The position numbers were made by a program, and so were the translations under genes. 50,645 nucleotides of DNA from CAZJAH01 sp964544155 (GTDB lineage: Bacteria; Bacteroidota; Ignavibacteria; Kapaibacteriales; UBA2268): assembly GCA_964544155.1 (NCBI GenBank), contig CAZJAH010000021.1, positions 1 to 50,645 on the forward strand, given 5' to 3'. Below, piece after piece: positions 7,615-16,599 of the stretch; position 1 is the first letter of the stretch; each line of letters begins with the position of its first letter. Under the pieces are notes generated by a model. That model was not told where the DNA came from and made no database searches. It saw nothing but the letters and a program-made list of their open reading frames with translations.

Positions 7615-8334
7615 ATGAACAACAAAGAAAAAAATTACGAAAACCCCGAAGAACAGGGTGAAGGTACCCTGCAAGAAGAAGAGGCGATTGACACAACCAA
7701 ACAAATCGTCCAAAAATACAGAACCATAGTTATAGCCGTATCACTGGCCATTGTGATAATAGCCGGCCTGATATTTTACATGCAGAGCCGCACGGATGAA
7801 GCTGCGGTGGAAGCTTCTGCTCATCTTTCAAAAGTACTGCCGCACTATAACGCCAATGATTACGAGATTGCCCTAAACGGTGGAGAGAGCGAAAACGGCG
7901 GCGGAAAATTCCTGGGCCTGAAGGAAATAGCTGACCGCTATGATAATGAACAAGGCAATATGGCCGCGCTTTATACCGGCAGGATTTATCTGCATAATAA
8001 AGATTATGAGAATGCTGAAAAATATTTTTCCAAAGCAGAAGGCGCTGATGCAAGGATAACCAAAATGGGCGCCAAAGCCGGATTTGCCGCATCTGAAGAA
8101 GGAAAAGGCAATTATAGCGAAGCAGCCTCCTTATATGAAGAAGCCTTTAATCTTGCCGAGCAGGATATGGTTAAATCCCGTTACAAATACTTCGCGGCAT
8201 ATGCAAACGAACGCGCCGGCGATAAAGAAAAAGCTATTTCTCTTTACAGAGATATAATTGCTTCGGATGAATATTCAGAATTCGCGGCATATGCTAAAAG
8301 CGGATTGGTGCGACTTGGCATGAAAATTGAGTAA
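7615..8334 (+). CDS. TPR membrane protein, YfgM-like
   Basis: This 239-residue protein has an acidic cytoplasmic N-terminus (1-30), one transmembrane helix (about 37-56) and a periplasmic TPR-like region (about 85-235) with repeats such as AALYTGRIYLHNKDYENAEKYF. This arrangement is that of YfgM, an ancillary factor of the SecYEG translocon that hands secreted proteins to periplasmic chaperones, and of similar Bacteroidota TPR proteins. Function is assigned by architecture only. It starts 36 bases after the tRNA and may be read from the tRNA promoter. Location just upstream of a large block of secreted-protein genes is suggestive but unproven. Confidence 0.72.
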   Translation: MNNKEKNYENPEEQGEGTLQEEEAIDTTKQIVQKYRTIVIAVSLAIVIIAGLIFYMQSRTDEAAVEASAHLSKVLPHYNANDYEIALNGGESENGGGKFLGLKEIADRYDNEQGNMAALYTGRIYLHNKDYENAEKYFSKAEGADARITKMGAKAGFAASEEGKGNYSEAASLYEEAFNLAEQDMVKSRYKYFAAYANERAGDKEKAISLYRDIIASDEYSEFAAYAKSGLVRLGMKIE

Positions 8335-8429
8335 TACCTATTGAATTATAGTCTTTAATAGGAAAAACGTTGCAAAAATTAGACAAACAAGATATTAATA
8401 TAGATTTTTTACATAAGTATTTATTTTTT

Positions 8430-8435
8430 GGAGGT
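8430..8435 (+). promoter_or_regulatory. Shine-Dalgarno site deciding the start at 8439
   Basis: GGAGGT lies three bases before ATG 8439, directly upstream of a signal peptide. The reading frame stays open for 23 more codons upstream, but only the start at 8439 gives an N-terminal signal peptide. Confidence 0.75.
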
Positions 8436-8438
8436 AAC

Positions 8439-11400
8439 ATGCAGCGATTGTTTCGTTTGAGTTTTCTGGTGGTTCTACTAAGCGTGCTCGGCGTAGCGTC
8501 CGGGTTTGCTCAGACAGCGCCACAAGTCTACGTATCAGGCAAGATTGAGCCTGATCAAGTCAGGGTCTTCCTGAAAGACTCTGTCTATATTATAGACAGA
8601 GATTATATCGTAGGCGGTACCCTTATAATCGAACCGGGTACTAAAATTTATTTCTATCCAAACGGACGTCTGATCGATTCAACCGGCGGCAGGATCATCG
8701 CGGATGGCGATGCTGCAGCCAATTACAATCAGTTTCCAAACGGCATTAATCCGGTCTCTCCCGGATCAGTGTACGACGGTTACTCTGACCTGAACTATTT
8801 CCTGCGTTCACCAAATTTTCCGCCGCTCTTCGGATCTCAGAGCACGGTTAATGTGACCACAACCAGGGACCTTACAGTTCATCCTAACAAGTATAATTAC
8901 ATATTTAATGTACTACTCGATACTGTCAACAGACGAATCGTGGATTTCGAGGTAGACGAAAACAACAGAGCTAATGAAGTAACTAATCCCAATCATGTGA
9001 TAGTTCCCTATGAAAAAGCTCTTATGTTTGTTGCATCCAGGATGTACCGCGATCCTGATTTTGACGTAAATCTCAAAATTGAACCCTGGAGCAGAATCGG
9101 AAATAAACCGGTCAACATAGAGCAAAACACTATTCGGTTCATCGGCCAGCCCGTAAATAATTTCTCGAGAGAATGGGGTCACATTATAGTGCTTCCCGGA
9201 GCGAGAGCAGCATTCTTCAGGAATGTAAGTTTCGAAGGCTTCCGTAAGGATACGACAGTTGACCGCGTTGATATATATGACGAAAATGTACTTGGCTCAG
9301 AGTGGTCAGAAGTTAACGATAGAATGAACATGTTGACAAACGGTTCTGGCGGCGCCATCACTACTTTCTCATCAAGGACCTGGCTCCTTGACGTAACTTT
9401 TGAAAACAACATGGCCCGCTACCGCGGAGGCGCCCTTCAGCTGCTTCAGGCACCCGAAGGTTTTCCCATGGTTGAGACTTCAGTAGAAAACTATCCATCT
9501 GATAAGAACCCTCATATTACTGAATCTAACGGTGAGATTTCTTCTATTATAAGGAATAACCCGATACCGATGACAGACATGATAGACAGCGAAGATGAAG
9601 AACCATTCGAAACTGACTGGGCACGCCAGGCCTGGGACGACGGAAGGCTGGCGCTTTATCTTGGCAGAATGCGTAATATGACATTTAACAATAACTATAC
9701 TCAACTGGCCAATGTAGTTGAAAGAGTTATTCCCGGTCTGGGAAAAGTTATTACTGACGATAAAGACAATCCGGCTGATTATCCTCAGCATTACGGCAAT
9801 ATCGCGGCCGGCGGCGCCATCTACATCGCTGGTGAAGAAGGCCAAAAAGATCGCCAGTTAGAGCTGGGCCTCGGTATTAATAATAGTATTATGATGGACG
9901 GAAATGAAGTGGTCTTCCCCAGTAAGGACGAATTCCATGCTACCGGCAACCATGCTGATAACTATCAAAGCGGAGCAAGCTCTAAAGGTGCTCGCGGCGG
10001 TGCTCTTTACATTGGCGATTATACATCAATGATAGTTGCCGGCGAATGGGGTTCAAATAATACATACTCTAAGTTCCTGCAGAATGAAAACGCTGGTTCA
10101 AACAGTGGCTATTACTCTATGGGCGGTGCTATTTATCATGCCAATACCATTGGCAGGCTCCAGGTTAGAGGAGGCCCCGGACGCGTTACCGGCATAAATA
10201 ATCCTACAAGATTTACGGGCAACAGCTCGGGAGCCGGTGGAGCTATATTTATCGATGGCAATACTGATCCTTCAATGTCGCCGATCATTGGTGGTTCCGA
10301 TCAAAGGCTTATAACAAGGGATTACGGATTTGACATACAGTTTACAAGCAATACAGCTGAGTCTTTCGGCGGCGCGATATTCTCAAGAAGGAATATGAAA
10401 GTAAACGGAGCAGGCGGTTATGACGCTCAGGCTAATGAAGTTATCGGTTACGGCGGCAAATACCCCATAATTTTTGATAACAACTCATCCAGCTATTGCG
10501 GCGGTGCGATTTCATTGCATATACCGAATGCTTATCCTCCTTTACCTGTAAGCCAGCGCGCTGTACAGATAGTAAGAGCGGAATTTACCAATAATACCGT
10601 TGGCGCAGATGTTTCCGATATAAGTAAAGCCGAGATCAGAGGCGGCGGCGCTATTTATTCACTTAACGCTGACCTCAATGTTATCAAAGGCTCGAACTTC
10701 AGCAACAATACCGTATATAACGGTAACGGCGGCGCGATTGCAATGATCCACCCGCAGACATCATCAAAGAGGCTTTTCCTTACTGATGCTGATGTTATTG
10801 ATTTTGATTCCGAAACAGGCGTTGCCAACGGATATACATCAACCGATGAAATGTTCACATACGGAACTGATCCCGCACCCGATACAAGGATGCTGACTAG
10901 GTTCCTCAATAATAATATTGAACTTGATCCCGATATCGTTGAATCCCAGAGCGGTTCCGGTGCGACACAGGTAGGCAAAGGCGTTGTAGTAGCCAAAGTC
11001 AACCTTTTCGGAACTGACTGGTTAAGCTCTCAGGTAGGATATGCTGTAGGCATGGGCGGAACTATATTAAAGTTGACAGACGGCGGCCAGACATGGGAAT
11101 ATCAGAATTCCGGTACCGGCTTCAGGCTAGTTGACGTTCAGTTCGTTAATCAGCAGATCGGTTACGCTGCCGGCGACAGAGGCGTTATAGTTAAAACAAC
11201 TAACGGCGGTACAACATGGGATATGTTGAGTACTCCGACTGACAAAATGATTAATGACATTTACTTTATCGGCACTCAGACAGGTTTCGCTGCCACAAAT
11301 GACGGTTATGTACTTAAAACTACCGACGCGGGAGATACCTGGTCAATCAGTCAGCCGATACCCAATATTAACCTTAACTCCATTATGTTCAATGATGGCG

Positions 11401-14400
11401 TAAATAATGGTTTCATCGTTGGTGACGGCGGTACAATATTAAGGACTACCGATGCCGGAGCTAACTGGAATGTTCAGCTTATTACTGGCTTAACACAAAA
11501 CTTAAATGAAATATTCTTCAAGAGCGCTACTGACGGTATAGCTGTTGGCGATGACGGTGTTATTATCATGACTTCCAATTCAGGTAATACATGGAGCTTT
11601 ATAAACGCCGGCGTAACCAACAATCTATATACAGCTTTCTTTACCGGACAAAATGACGGTTATATAGCTGGCCAGTTCGGCGCTTATCTGAAATCCACAG
11701 ACGGCGGCCAGACTTGGGATGAAATAGATCCCGGATCGACATATTCATTCTATGATATCGAATTCCCGTCACAGTCAGCCGGATTCATGGTTGGAGACGC
11801 AGGACTTATTCTTGGAACAACTTCCGGCGGCAATGCAACATCCGAATGGGCTGAGATACGTCCCTCGAATGAAGGTTTCGTTGATGTTAACAGATTCCAT
11901 CAGGAAATAATGCTACCGGAGAACGGCGTTGGCCTTGGCGGCGCTCTTTATATACTTGACAGCATCTCAGTTAACCGGGTCGGCAGGGTTGACTCAATCA
12001 GCTTTAACCGTGTAAGGATACAGGATAATAAAGCCTTTACCGGTTCAGCCTTATATTCGGATAACTTTGACTTAAAGCTTATCTTTAACAGATCGCTTAT
12101 TACAAATAATGTAACTGACACACTAAATAATATTGGTGTAAATCAAAACTTTATCACTGGCCCATTAGACATTAACGATCCGGACGAGCCAAACTTCGCT
12201 TCAAGCGACCTTGCTCCGGCTACGATCTATGGCGAACTTCAGGGCCCGCTTCCTTCAGCAATTTATTCTGAAGCAGCAAACTCAATTTATAACAATGAAG
12301 CCAGATTCCTTATCAGGCTGCCGGACGCACCGAATACAAAAGGTATTCTTGCCGGTACCACCGGTATCGGATTCGGCGGCACTGATACACTCCGCGGTAA
12401 CTATTGGGGAGAAACTCAGGCTAATGTTGATATGATAATAGAGAGTACAGACGCAGTACAGGAAACATTCTTTGTTGCTGCCGGTGACGAAACTGTGCTC
12501 AACTATATCTGGAATTCAAATGAGCTTCTCGAGCAGGGCCCGTTTGAATCAACTTACCTGTACACATATACCCCGATACCGCTTAGAAACGGTACTGACC
12601 AGACAGAAGTCGGAGATAACAGTATTCCTGAACAGCTTCTCTTCTCAGGTTGGATATATGATATTTATGACAAAGGAACTGACATAAAGACGGCTGACTA
12701 CTCAAACCGCAGAATGAGCCCCATAGAGGACTTTGCTGTAGGTATTCCGCCAATAGTTGACAGGTTTGATGATGAAGAACAGCCCTCATACGAAAAATAT
12801 GTAAGAAGGCTTATCAGAGATCCTGAATTAGCGTCTGATCTGCCAATAGTTGCAGAACTTCAGGCCGAATTCGGCCCAAATGTTGAAGGCGAATTCTATC
12901 ATCCAATAGGATATCCTCTGTATCTTGAAACATTAATCGACTATTCAGGTGCATCAGACCTGACTAATGATGATCCTAATGCACTGAATGAAACAGTATT
13001 CTTTGTAATTAACGAAACTACAACCGATTTTATCAGAGTTAACCTAAAACAGGTTGATGAGATGAATAATAAAGAACTCTTCCGCGCAAGAGTAGAATTA
13101 GTTCCCGATTCATCAGCAAGGCCCGGGCAGGAAAGAGCATTCCTTTCCAGAAGAACGTTACAGGGCCTGGCTAATCTCGGTGTAGGTAAACCGTTGCTTG
13201 ATTCATTATGGAGACATCCTTATAATGAAGACGCGGCAGCACTTGCCGGCAGAAAATATACGGTTGAACAAACCGCTGTAGGCAGTCTTGTCGACTATGG
13301 ATTCGGTAATATCCCTGATATTTATGTTCAGACAAACAGAGGCGGTATGCCTGCTGAGAATCAGGGCCATCAGACTTACTTCGCAGGTGAAAGATACGGC
13401 GCGCTTCCGGTTAACGTAGGCGATACAGTAAGAATAGTTTCTAGAACAGTACTGTGGAGAGAAGGCGTAGTTGAAGCGTGGGACGGCGGTATTAAATTTG
13501 GCATCGCTGCTTCAACAGAACCTGCATTCTTTACAGGTGATGTAATCGATTTACAGGATCAGTTAGATACAATGGTTGTTTCTTCTCTAAAACCAGGTGA
13601 GGATCTTGATACTAACATCATTGACTGGTCGAACAGAATATTCGTAAGGGAAGACAGGACTTATCCGGTAAGTGACGGTGAATACAGCAATCCGTCAGAT
13701 CCGCTGGAACCTGCCGGACGCGATTCCATTTTGAACGTAACTGCTATTGATTCCAGCAGGTTCTGGGATCCGCGTTCATTAAGAATACCCGATCAGTTCG
13801 CTAAACTCACCTACAGATGGGAAGCAGCTCCTAATTCGGGTGTTGAAAGATGGCTCATGGCCGATACTATCTATGCCAGCACACAGAATATTGCTGCCGG
13901 CCAAATCAACGTAGAGAACCCTAAAGACGGTGCGGAAGGCTACCTGATGTTCAGAGGAAGGCCGATCAACCCCTTTGTAGTACCCGGCGGTGAATTAGTC
14001 ACTCTTTCAGTTGATAATTATCCTCCTCACTACAGGATCGTTGATTCACTCAGGAATATGGTCAATCCGGGTCCATTTACTCAGGAAGAGCTTGATGCTT
14101 TCGTTGAGATTTTTGGCCCATATTTCCATGCTCCGGAATATGTTGATTCATTAGCAAGATACCTGCAGCAGGATACAATTGACTTTGGCGCAGAATACAC
14201 AAGAAATTATGAATTTTATGTTCATGTAATAGACAGTACACCTGTATTCGACCTGCCTTTCGTTCCAAGGTCAGATACAACAGAAATAGACAATAGAACT
14301 ACAACCATTCAGAGAAGAATGAATACATACACAGATGAAATGGAAGACTATGTAACTTACAGCCCTTCAATTTCAGCTTGTGAACTTACCGAAGACGGCA

Positions 14401-16523
14401 GGCTTAAAGCTAACTTTACTAATAAACTCAGGTTCCAGGTCGACATCAATACCGATGATGAAATGGAAGATCAGGCTGCTATTGAACTTGATCAGAGACA
14501 TGGCAGGCCAATCTGGGACTTCCGTTACGGTAAGACAGCTTACGGATTCTATAATATAGCCGTAAGAAGCGATGATACTACAGTAGTAGATACTACTCTT
14601 CTTCCTCCGGATTATGACTGGGATTGGCCTGACACACTGTTAGTTTCCCAGACCAGGCCTAACTGGATGTCTAATGAATATTTCTACGAGTATGATAGTG
14701 ACGATGTCAGATCAACATTCGGCGAAGAATTCCTTGCAGAAGGTAAACTGAATATCAGGATAGACAGTGTTGAAGCTTTACAGCTGCTTACACCTACAAG
14801 CCAGTATTCAGGCGCTTTGAACACAGATACAGCATTCACTGTTTTCGTAAACGACGGCCATTCAGGCTTAAGAGCGGAAAGATTTGAAGTGCTCATCAAT
14901 GTTCAGCCCGTAATCATAACAGAGTCATTGCCGGATGCTAAAGAAGATTTAGACTATAACCATACAGAAGAAAATCAGCAGTTGATCGATACTACTAAGA
15001 TGATAAAAGTGTTTGATCCAAACTTTGGCCAGACACACAGATTCGAATTAGTATACGAGAATTATCCCGTTGATGAAATTCCTGTTGACCCGTGCTTCCC
15101 CGAGGCAGGCGTAATTGATCTTACTAATTTGAAGACAACCCCTGAATGGCTTAAGATCAATAGCGAAAGCGGCCTTCTTTACGGAACACCGAGGCTCGAT
15201 GACGCTCCCAAAACTGAACTGGTTACAGTAGTTGTTTGGGATAGCGACTCACTAGCGACAGTTAAACAATTTGAACTCTTTGTGGATTCGACTAATCATC
15301 AGCCGTTTATTACACATGTACCCTTTGTGGACTGTGTTGATATGGGCCAGCCCTGGGAGACAGTTATCAGGGTTTATGATCCTGACCTCATCAGGCAGGA
15401 AGCTCCCGAAGAATTAACAATAACTGTTTACGAAGGAGACGACGCTACACCAACTACTAAACTAGAATGGGATCCGACTACAATAACAGGACCAACACAG
15501 ACTGACACAGTTGATATCACAATATCGACGAATAACTTTGACCTGAACAGAAGCACTGAAGATCCTTCAGAAGTAATACTAAGAGTAGAGGTTGAAGATG
15601 AAGGCGGCCTTGTACATGTTCAATACATTACAGTAAAAGTATCTGAAGAAACAAACTTCGTATGCCCGATAAGAGTAGAAAACTCAATCGGTTCATTTGA
15701 GATACTGGAATTCGGTACAGCGCCTGAATTCGCAACAACCGGTGACGGCTTAGACGGAGAGCCTCAGGGTATACTTGATTCACTCCTTTGTGAGTTCGAG
15801 CTTCCTCCTTTGCCTCCGCTTGATGTATTCGATGTGAGATGGACAGTAATAACAACTAACGGTACGCTTAGGAATATCTTCCCGCAGGCACAGGTTAATG
15901 TTGAAGGTGAATGGAGCTACAGAGGTAAGTTCCAGGCCGGCGGTGAAATAGGTTCTACAGGCCCGTTATATCCTGTGACAATATCATGGAATAAATCAGA
16001 CGTTCCCGGTTTCGGAGATCCGAGAAACCCGACCGGCTCGGCATGGTTTATTAGAGATGCCAGCTCATTGGGTAATGTCTTTAAATATGATATGAGCACA
16101 GGAGAAGGTACACATTCAGCTGAAATACAGGTTAATGAAAACGGCGATGAGATGGAGATAGTGATCCTTAGCGCTGCATATAATTCTTTCGTTATTGAAT
16201 ACGACTTCATTAATCCGGTTGATGAACCTACAACAGGAATCACTGAAAACGCGATTACTTCGGTTTCACCGAACCCGATTACATCTAACGGCTCAGACGT
16301 TATGGTTACTATAGGTCTGGTGAAATCCGAAAATGTAACACTTGAGGTAATTGACGCTCTCGGTAAGAAGGTTGCGGTTATATCAGATGCTGATCCGTTC
16401 ACAGCTGGTATGCATAATGTCATCTGGAACAATCAGAGAAACGATCTTCCGGCCGGAACATACACAATTAGAATGATTGCAGGTTCTTCGACTTCAACAT
16501 TCCCTGTTGTGATTGTAAAATAA
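8439..16523 (+). CDS. Giant T9SS cargo protein: beta-helix with inserted propeller, Ig-like repeats
   Basis: This is a 2694-residue secreted protein. The signal peptide ends in ASGFAQ (about residue 25). Residues about 300-770 contain many GGAI/GGAL plus FxxN units typical of Pmp-like parallel beta-helices. Seven YCF48-like repeats of about 41 residues follow (about 854-1144; GGxTW, GYxxG motifs), enough for a seven-bladed propeller. GGALYI beta-helix units then resume at about 1167-1210. A long region of unknown fold follows, then putative Ig/cadherin-like domains (about 2140-2400; PEWLKINSESGLLYGTP is He_PIG-like). A module shared with two neighbouring proteins (about 2413-2592) precedes a type-A sorting domain (about 2603-2694; SPNP, DALGKKVA, GTYTIRM). 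It is predicted to cross the outer membrane through T9SS and stay at the surface. No enzymatic motif was recognised; a structural or adhesive role is inferred. Confidence 0.88.
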   Translation: MQRLFRLSFLVVLLSVLGVASGFAQTAPQVYVSGKIEPDQVRVFLKDSVYIIDRDYIVGGTLIIEPGTKIYFYPNGRLIDSTGGRIIADGDAAANYNQFPNGINPVSPGSVYDGYSDLNYFLRSPNFPPLFGSQSTVNVTTTRDLTVHPNKYNYIFNVLLDTVNRRIVDFEVDENNRANEVTNPNHVIVPYEKALMFVASRMYRDPDFDVNLKIEPWSRIGNKPVNIEQNTIRFIGQPVNNFSREWGHIIVLPGARAAFFRNVSFEGFRKDTTVDRVDIYDENVLGSEWSEVNDRMNMLTNGSGGAITTFSSRTWLLDVTFENNMARYRGGALQLLQAPEGFPMVETSVENYPSDKNPHITESNGEISSIIRNNPIPMTDMIDSEDEEPFETDWARQAWDDGRLALYLGRMRNMTFNNNYTQLANVVERVIPGLGKVITDDKDNPADYPQHYGNIAAGGAIYIAGEEGQKDRQLELGLGINNSIMMDGNEVVFPSKDEFHATGNHADNYQSGASSKGARGGALYIGDYTSMIVAGEWGSNNTYSKFLQNENAGSNSGYYSMGGAIYHANTIGRLQVRGGPGRVTGINNPTRFTGNSSGAGGAIFIDGNTDPSMSPIIGGSDQRLITRDYGFDIQFTSNTAESFGGAIFSRRNMKVNGAGGYDAQANEVIGYGGKYPIIFDNNSSSYCGGAISLHIPNAYPPLPVSQRAVQIVRAEFTNNTVGADVSDISKAEIRGGGAIYSLNADLNVIKGSNFSNNTVYNGNGGAIAMIHPQTSSKRLFLTDADVIDFDSETGVANGYTSTDEMFTYGTDPAPDTRMLTRFLNNNIELDPDIVESQSGSGATQVGKGVVVAKVNLFGTDWLSSQVGYAVGMGGTILKLTDGGQTWEYQNSGTGFRLVDVQFVNQQIGYAAGDRGVIVKTTNGGTTWDMLSTPTDKMINDIYFIGTQTGFAATNDGYVLKTTDAGDTWSISQPIPNINLNSIMFNDGVNNGFIVGDGGTILRTTDAGANWNVQLITGLTQNLNEIFFKSATDGIAVGDDGVIIMTSNSGNTWSFINAGVTNNLYTAFFTGQNDGYIAGQFGAYLKSTDGGQTWDEIDPGSTYSFYDIEFPSQSAGFMVGDAGLILGTTSGGNATSEWAEIRPSNEGFVDVNRFHQEIMLPENGVGLGGALYILDSISVNRVGRVDSISFNRVRIQDNKAFTGSALYSDNFDLKLIFNRSLITNNVTDTLNNIGVNQNFITGPLDINDPDEPNFASSDLAPATIYGELQGPLPSAIYSEAANSIYNNEARFLIRLPDAPNTKGILAGTTGIGFGGTDTLRGNYWGETQANVDMIIESTDAVQETFFVAAGDETVLNYIWNSNELLEQGPFESTYLYTYTPIPLRNGTDQTEVGDNSIPEQLLFSGWIYDIYDKGTDIKTADYSNRRMSPIEDFAVGIPPIVDRFDDEEQPSYEKYVRRLIRDPELASDLPIVAELQAEFGPNVEGEFYHPIGYPLYLETLIDYSGASDLTNDDPNALNETVFFVINETTTDFIRVNLKQVDEMNNKELFRARVELVPDSSARPGQERAFLSRRTLQGLANLGVGKPLLDSLWRHPYNEDAAALAGRKYTVEQTAVGSLVDYGFGNIPDIYVQTNRGGMPAENQGHQTYFAGERYGALPVNVGDTVRIVSRTVLWREGVVEAWDGGIKFGIAASTEPAFFTGDVIDLQDQLDTMVVSSLKPGEDLDTNIIDWSNRIFVREDRTYPVSDGEYSNPSDPLEPAGRDSILNVTAIDSSRFWDPRSLRIPDQFAKLTYRWEAAPNSGVERWLMADTIYASTQNIAAGQINVENPKDGAEGYLMFRGRPINPFVVPGGELVTLSVDNYPPHYRIVDSLRNMVNPGPFTQEELDAFVEIFGPYFHAPEYVDSLARYLQQDTIDFGAEYTRNYEFYVHVIDSTPVFDLPFVPRSDTTEIDNRTTTIQRRMNTYTDEMEDYVTYSPSISACELTEDGRLKANFTNKLRFQVDINTDDEMEDQAAIELDQRHGRPIWDFRYGKTAYGFYNIAVRSDDTTVVDTTLLPPDYDWDWPDTLLVSQTRPNWMSNEYFYEYDSDDVRSTFGEEFLAEGKLNIRIDSVEALQLLTPTSQYSGALNTDTAFTVFVNDGHSGLRAERFEVLINVQPVIITESLPDAKEDLDYNHTEENQQLIDTTKMIKVFDPNFGQTHRFELVYENYPVDEIPVDPCFPEAGVIDLTNLKTTPEWLKINSESGLLYGTPRLDDAPKTELVTVVVWDSDSLATVKQFELFVDSTNHQPFITHVPFVDCVDMGQPWETVIRVYDPDLIRQEAPEELTITVYEGDDATPTTKLEWDPTTITGPTQTDTVDITISTNNFDLNRSTEDPSEVILRVEVEDEGGLVHVQYITVKVSEETNFVCPIRVENSIGSFEILEFGTAPEFATTGDGLDGEPQGILDSLLCEFELPPLPPLDVFDVRWTVITTNGTLRNIFPQAQVNVEGEWSYRGKFQAGGEIGSTGPLYPVTISWNKSDVPGFGDPRNPTGSAWFIRDASSLGNVFKYDMSTGEGTHSAEIQVNENGDEMEIVILSAAYNSFVIEYDFINPVDEPTTGITENAITSVSPNPITSNGSDVMVTIGLVKSENVTLEVIDALGKKVAVISDADPFTAGMHNVIWNNQRNDLPAGTYTIRMIAGSSTSTFPVVIVK

Positions 16524-16530
16524 ATAAATA

Positions 16531-16556
16531 AAAGGGCCGGTTAAGGCCGGCCCTTT
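16531..16556 (+). terminator. Hairpin after the giant cargo gene
   Basis: AAAGGGCCGG (16531-16540) pairs perfectly with CCGGCCCTTT (16547-16556) across a 6-base loop, eight bases after the stop. The T-run is short (three, then ATTA), so termination may be partial, leaving some transcript for the next gene 43 bases on. Confidence 0.75.
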
Positions 16557-16589
16557 ATTAAATATGGAAATGAATAATAAAAAATATAC

Positions 16590-16593
16590 GGAG
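16590..16593 (+). promoter_or_regulatory. Shine-Dalgarno site deciding the start at 16600
   Basis: GGAG lies six bases before ATG 16600, which begins a clean signal peptide. An in-frame ATG at 16564 lacks such a site and would add 12 hydrophilic residues. Confidence 0.6.
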
Positions 16594-16599
16594 TGCAAA

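Noticed and set aside
10998..11870. Photosynthesis link from YCF48-like repeats
   Set aside because: The repeats are a general propeller type and are fused here to a secreted T9SS protein; no photosynthesis gene is present.
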